A stretch of DNA of 7,947 nt, taken from an uncultured Clostridia bacterium. GTDB taxonomy: Bacteria > Bacillota > Clostridia > Christensenellales > Borkfalkiaceae. Of this stretch, positions 5,887-7,947 are shown piece after piece. The position numbers and the translations under genes are program-made. Under the pieces are notes generated by a model that made no database searches, was not told the DNA's origin, and saw only the letters and a program-made list of their open reading frames with translations. Numbering within the stretch: the stretch's first letter is position 1; every line of letters starts with the position of its first letter. The stretch covers positions 1 to 7,947 of the forward strand of contig CALVPW010000117.1 of the NCBI GenBank assembly GCA_944354085.1, in the 5' to 3' direction.

Positions 5887-6618
5887 ATGATTGAGTCGTT
5901 CACCGTTACGGTGCCCGCGCCTTCGGGCGAACAGGCGCGCACCGCCACCGTCTATTTGCCGGAAACTGACGCGCCGTGCGCCGTTTTGTACCTGTTCGAC
6001 GGGCAGACCGCCTTTTCGGATGCGCGCGCGCCCTTCGGCAGCAGCCTGCGCCTCGGCGACTTTCTTGCCGCGCACGCTGTTCCCCTCATCGCGGTGGGGG
6101 TGGACTGCGACAAACGCGACCGCCTCACCGAATATTCGCCCTTTCCCTTTTGCGAGCGGGGCGGCATCGTCTCCGAAGGCAAGGGAAAAACGTATATGGA
6201 TTGGTTGACGGGCGACTTCAAACGGACGATCGACGCGCGCTATAAAACGCTTCCCGACCGCAGGCACACCTTTTTGATGGGCAGCTCGATGGGCGGGCTG
6301 ATGGCGATGTACGGATTGTCGGCATACGGGCACGTATTTTCGCGGGCGGTCTCCATGTCTGCCGCCGTCTGGGTGGATATCGTAAAGAGCGCGGCGCTCG
6401 TCGGCGGCTTTGCAAAGGACGCGGCGCTCTATTTCGATTACGGGACGGGGGAGTTCTCGCCCAAGTACCCCAAGCAGCGGGAAGCGCTCGCGGCGGTCGA
6501 AGCGGCGCTTGCGGCGTGGGGCGGGGAATACCGCTTCCATCTCATCCAAGGCGCAAAGCATACCGAAGAGGCGTGGCGGCAGCGGCTTCCCGCGGCGCTG
6601 CGTTTTTTGGGATTTTGA
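5887..6618 (+). CDS. Alpha/beta-hydrolase esterase of the esterase D/enterochelin-esterase type (PF00756-like)
   Basis: This 243-residue cytoplasmic hydrolase should cleave an ester (or thioester) bond. The fold signature is present: strand VLYLFDGQTAF (33-43), the nucleophile elbow GSSMGG (132-137) with S134, the strand LYFDYGTGEF (181-190) holding the probable acid D184, and the catalytic His H225 in GAKHTEEAW (222-230). No signal peptide or lid domain is seen. The start is unusual: no Shine-Dalgarno site precedes the ATG, an in-frame TAA (5875-5877) blocks any upstream start, and the next candidate, a GTG at 5911, would remove the first beta strand and also lacks a ribosome-binding site. 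The -10 box eight bases upstream implies leaderless translation. The ATP-grasp gene follows after 45 nt with no terminator, so the two are probably one operon. The natural substrate is unknown; relatives act on siderophores, S-formylglutathione and acyl sugars. Confidence 0.92.
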   Translation: MIESFTVTVPAPSGEQARTATVYLPETDAPCAVLYLFDGQTAFSDARAPFGSSLRLGDFLAAHAVPLIAVGVDCDKRDRLTEYSPFPFCERGGIVSEGKGKTYMDWLTGDFKRTIDARYKTLPDRRHTFLMGSSMGGLMAMYGLSAYGHVFSRAVSMSAAVWVDIVKSAALVGGFAKDAALYFDYGTGEFSPKYPKQREALAAVEAALAAWGGEYRFHLIQGAKHTEEAWRQRLPAALRFLGF

Positions 6619-6652
6619 AAGCAACGATAGATTTGACTTGCGGCGATGCCGC

Positions 6653-6658
6653 AGGAGG
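6653..6658 (+). promoter_or_regulatory. Shine-Dalgarno site that fixes the ATP-grasp start
   Basis: A perfect AGGAGG lies five bases before the ATG at 6664. The in-frame ATG at 6646 lies upstream of this site with no ribosome-binding sequence of its own, so 6664 is preferred and the six extra codons are leader. Confidence 0.88.
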
Positions 6659-6663
6659 TCGGT

Positions 6664-7839
6664 ATGAAAAACTTTATCTTTTTGTCACCCAACTTTCCCG
6701 AAAGTTATTGGCGTTTCTGCGCCGCGCTCCAAAAGCGCGGGCTCAACGTCCTCGGCATCGGCGATTGCCCGTACGACGCGCTCAACCCCGCGCTCAAAGG
6801 CTCGCTCACCGAGTACTATAAGGTGAATTCGCTGGAAAATTACGACGAGGTCTACCGCGCCGTCGCCTTTTTTGCCTTCAAATACGGGAAGATCGACTGG
6901 CTGGAAAGCAACAACGAGTATTGGCTGGAACAAAACGCGTGCCTGCGCGATGATTTCAACATCAAGACGGGCTTCCGCTCCGCCGATATGCCGCCCGTCA
7001 AATACAAATCCAAAATGAAAGCCTGCTATCAGAAGGCGGGCATCCCCGTGGCGCGCTATCGCATGGCGGACGACGAGGCGGCTTGCCGCGCCTTTTTGAA
7101 AGAGGTGGGGCGCGCCGTCGTCAAACCCGATAACGGCGTGGGCGCGAACGCCACCTTCCCCGTCAAGAGCGAGGAAGATCTCAAAGCCTTCTTTGCGGCG
7201 GGATATAAAGGTTATATCATGGAAGAGTATATCGACGGCACCGTCTGTTCGTACGATGCGATCGTCGACGCGGCGGGACAGCCCGTTTTCGAAACGGGCA
7301 ACGTGACGCCGGGCTCTTTGATGGACGTCGTCAACGAACAGGAGGACAGCATCTTTTACATCCGCAAGACACTGCCCGAGGAAGTGCGCCGCAAAGGCAG
7401 GGCTGCCGTCGCGGCGTTCGGCGTAAAGAGCCGCTTCGTTCATTTTGAATTTTTCAGCCTCAACCGCGACTGTCACCTCGGCAAGAAAGGGGAGATCGTC
7501 GCGCTCGAGGTGAATATGCGCCCTTCGGGCGGCTGCTCTCCCGATATGATGAATTACGCCAACGGCGTCGACGTGTACGAGATCTGGGCGGACATGATCG
7601 CGGGAAGAACGCCCGAGATCGGCGCGCACGAGCACTTCAACTGCGCGTTCGTCGGACGGCGGAACGGGCGCCGCTACGCGCTCTCGCACGAGGATATATT
7701 AAAAAAGTACGGCGCGCAGCTCCGCGAGCACGGCGAAGTGGATAAGGCGCTCGCGCCTGCGATGGGCGATCACCGCTATATCGCGTGTTTTTCCACCGAG
7801 GACGAGGTATACGCGTTTTTCAAAGATCTCGTAAGATAA
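6664..7839 (+). CDS. ATP-grasp domain carboxylate-amine/thiol ligase of unknown substrate
   Basis: The 391-residue protein is a probable ATP-dependent ligase that activates a carboxylate as an acyl-phosphate and joins it to an amine or similar nucleophile. Residues 1-110 form an N-terminal Rossmann-like pre-ATP-grasp domain. The ATP-grasp core follows: AVVKPDNGVGAN (151-162) with K154 and the flexible Gly loop, IMEEYIDG (185-192) with E187/E188 in the adenine-binding strand-hinge, HFEFF (260-264) with E262, and LEVNMRPSGG (281-290) with E282, N284 and R286 as the usual Mg-ATP ligands. The key residues all appear intact. The last 60 residues are a small mixed C-terminal region. It resembles the broad carbamoyl-phosphate-synthase-like or D-Ala-D-Ala-ligase-like ATP-grasp group, but I cannot assign a substrate. 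Its position 45 nt after the esterase gene suggests the two enzymes share a metabolite. Confidence 0.93.
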   Translation: MKNFIFLSPNFPESYWRFCAALQKRGLNVLGIGDCPYDALNPALKGSLTEYYKVNSLENYDEVYRAVAFFAFKYGKIDWLESNNEYWLEQNACLRDDFNIKTGFRSADMPPVKYKSKMKACYQKAGIPVARYRMADDEAACRAFLKEVGRAVVKPDNGVGANATFPVKSEEDLKAFFAAGYKGYIMEEYIDGTVCSYDAIVDAAGQPVFETGNVTPGSLMDVVNEQEDSIFYIRKTLPEEVRRKGRAAVAAFGVKSRFVHFEFFSLNRDCHLGKKGEIVALEVNMRPSGGCSPDMMNYANGVDVYEIWADMIAGRTPEIGAHEHFNCAFVGRRNGRRYALSHEDILKKYGAQLREHGEVDKALAPAMGDHRYIACFSTEDEVYAFFKDLVR

Positions 7840-7842
7840 AGT

Positions 7843-7867
7843 CGGGCGGCGTTTGCCGCCCGCTTTT
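7843..7867 (+). terminator. Rho-independent terminator of the esterase/ATP-grasp operon
   Basis: CGGGCGGC (7843-7850) and GCCGCCCG (7855-7862) form a perfect 8-bp stem with a GTTT loop, followed by CTTTT and AT-rich sequence. It begins three bases after the ATP-grasp stop codon. The T-tract is short, but stem strength and position support termination here. Confidence 0.85.
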
Positions 7868-7927
7868 ATAATATTGTATATCTTATCCGAAGGCGGACGG
7901 TCCCGCATCGCATCGCCGAAAAAATTT

Positions 7928-7945
7928 AGTTCGCAATTGCGAACT
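7928..7945. promoter_or_regulatory. 18-bp perfect palindrome, probable dimeric-regulator operator (MarR-like)
   Basis: AGTTCGCAATTGCGAACT is its own reverse complement over all 18 bases. It lies in non-coding DNA about 65 nt past the terminator and two bases before the window end. The AT-centred TTGCAA-like core with inverted GTTCGC/GCGAAC arms resembles operators bound by MarR-family dimers, so it probably controls a gene that starts beyond the window. There is no T-tract in the visible sequence to indicate a terminator. The regulator identity is an inference. Confidence 0.55.
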
Positions 7946-7947
7946 TT

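Noticed and set aside
6685..7689. Open frame of 334 codons on the minus strand opposite the ATP-grasp gene
   Set aside because: The composition is that of a shadow frame (rich in Ala, Arg, Val, Asp, His) and the plus-strand frame has intact ATP-grasp motifs and a perfect Shine-Dalgarno site.
7867..7872. TATAAT hexamer after the last terminator
   Set aside because: No -35-like hexamer lies 16-18 bases upstream (that position is inside the GC-rich terminator stem), so it is not called a promoter.
7699..7908. Short 69-codon minus-strand frame over the end of the ATP-grasp gene
   Set aside because: It crosses the terminator and overlaps the real gene antisense, with no ribosome-binding site or recognisable motif.

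Overview
The window looks like an ordinary chromosomal stretch from a GC-rich member of the Bacillota, probably class Clostridia. The support is strong purine-rich Shine-Dalgarno sites (AAGGAG, AGGAGG), sigma-A-type promoters with 17-nt spacers, hairpin-plus-T-tract terminators between nearly all transcription units, and protein families common in gut Clostridia. No phage, transposase, CRISPR, tRNA or rRNA sequence is visible. The lineage is an inference from style, not from a marker gene.

Layout: (1) 1-1631, plus strand: the C-terminal part of an unrecognised helical, possibly TPR-like protein, then an unrecognised HEAT-like protein, probably one operon. (2) 1699-2940, minus strand: an M18-family zinc aminopeptidase, separated from the preceding convergent gene by a 15-bp hairpin. 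(3) 2941-3151: a divergent promoter region. (4) 3152-4465, plus strand: a compact cytoplasmic GH13 alpha-glucan hydrolase with all catalytic residues. (5) 4466-4612: a convergent gap with one terminator per gene and an elaborate 42-nt inverted repeat between them. (6) 4613-5725, minus strand: a YghO/bCerS-like GNAT-fold protein. (7) 5726-5886: a second divergent promoter region. (8) 5887-7839, plus strand: a PF00756-type esterase and an ATP-grasp ligase, probably co-transcribed, ending in a terminator. (9) 7863-7947: a short non-coding tail with an 18-bp perfect palindrome that may be an operator for a gene beyond the window.

How the genes work together: the aminopeptidase and the GH13 enzyme are plausible housekeeping degradative enzymes (peptides and maltodextrins) and need not be linked. 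The esterase/ATP-grasp pair is the only unit that suggests a dedicated two-step pathway, in which a ligase makes an amide- or ester-like bond and a hydrolase acts on a related ester; its substrate cannot be read from the sequence. The most notable regulatory observation is that the esterase appears to be expressed from a leaderless mRNA: its -10 box ends 8 nt before the ATG, there is no Shine-Dalgarno site, and an in-frame stop lies inside the -10 box. I do not see convincing evidence of a new multi-gene defence or mobile system here.
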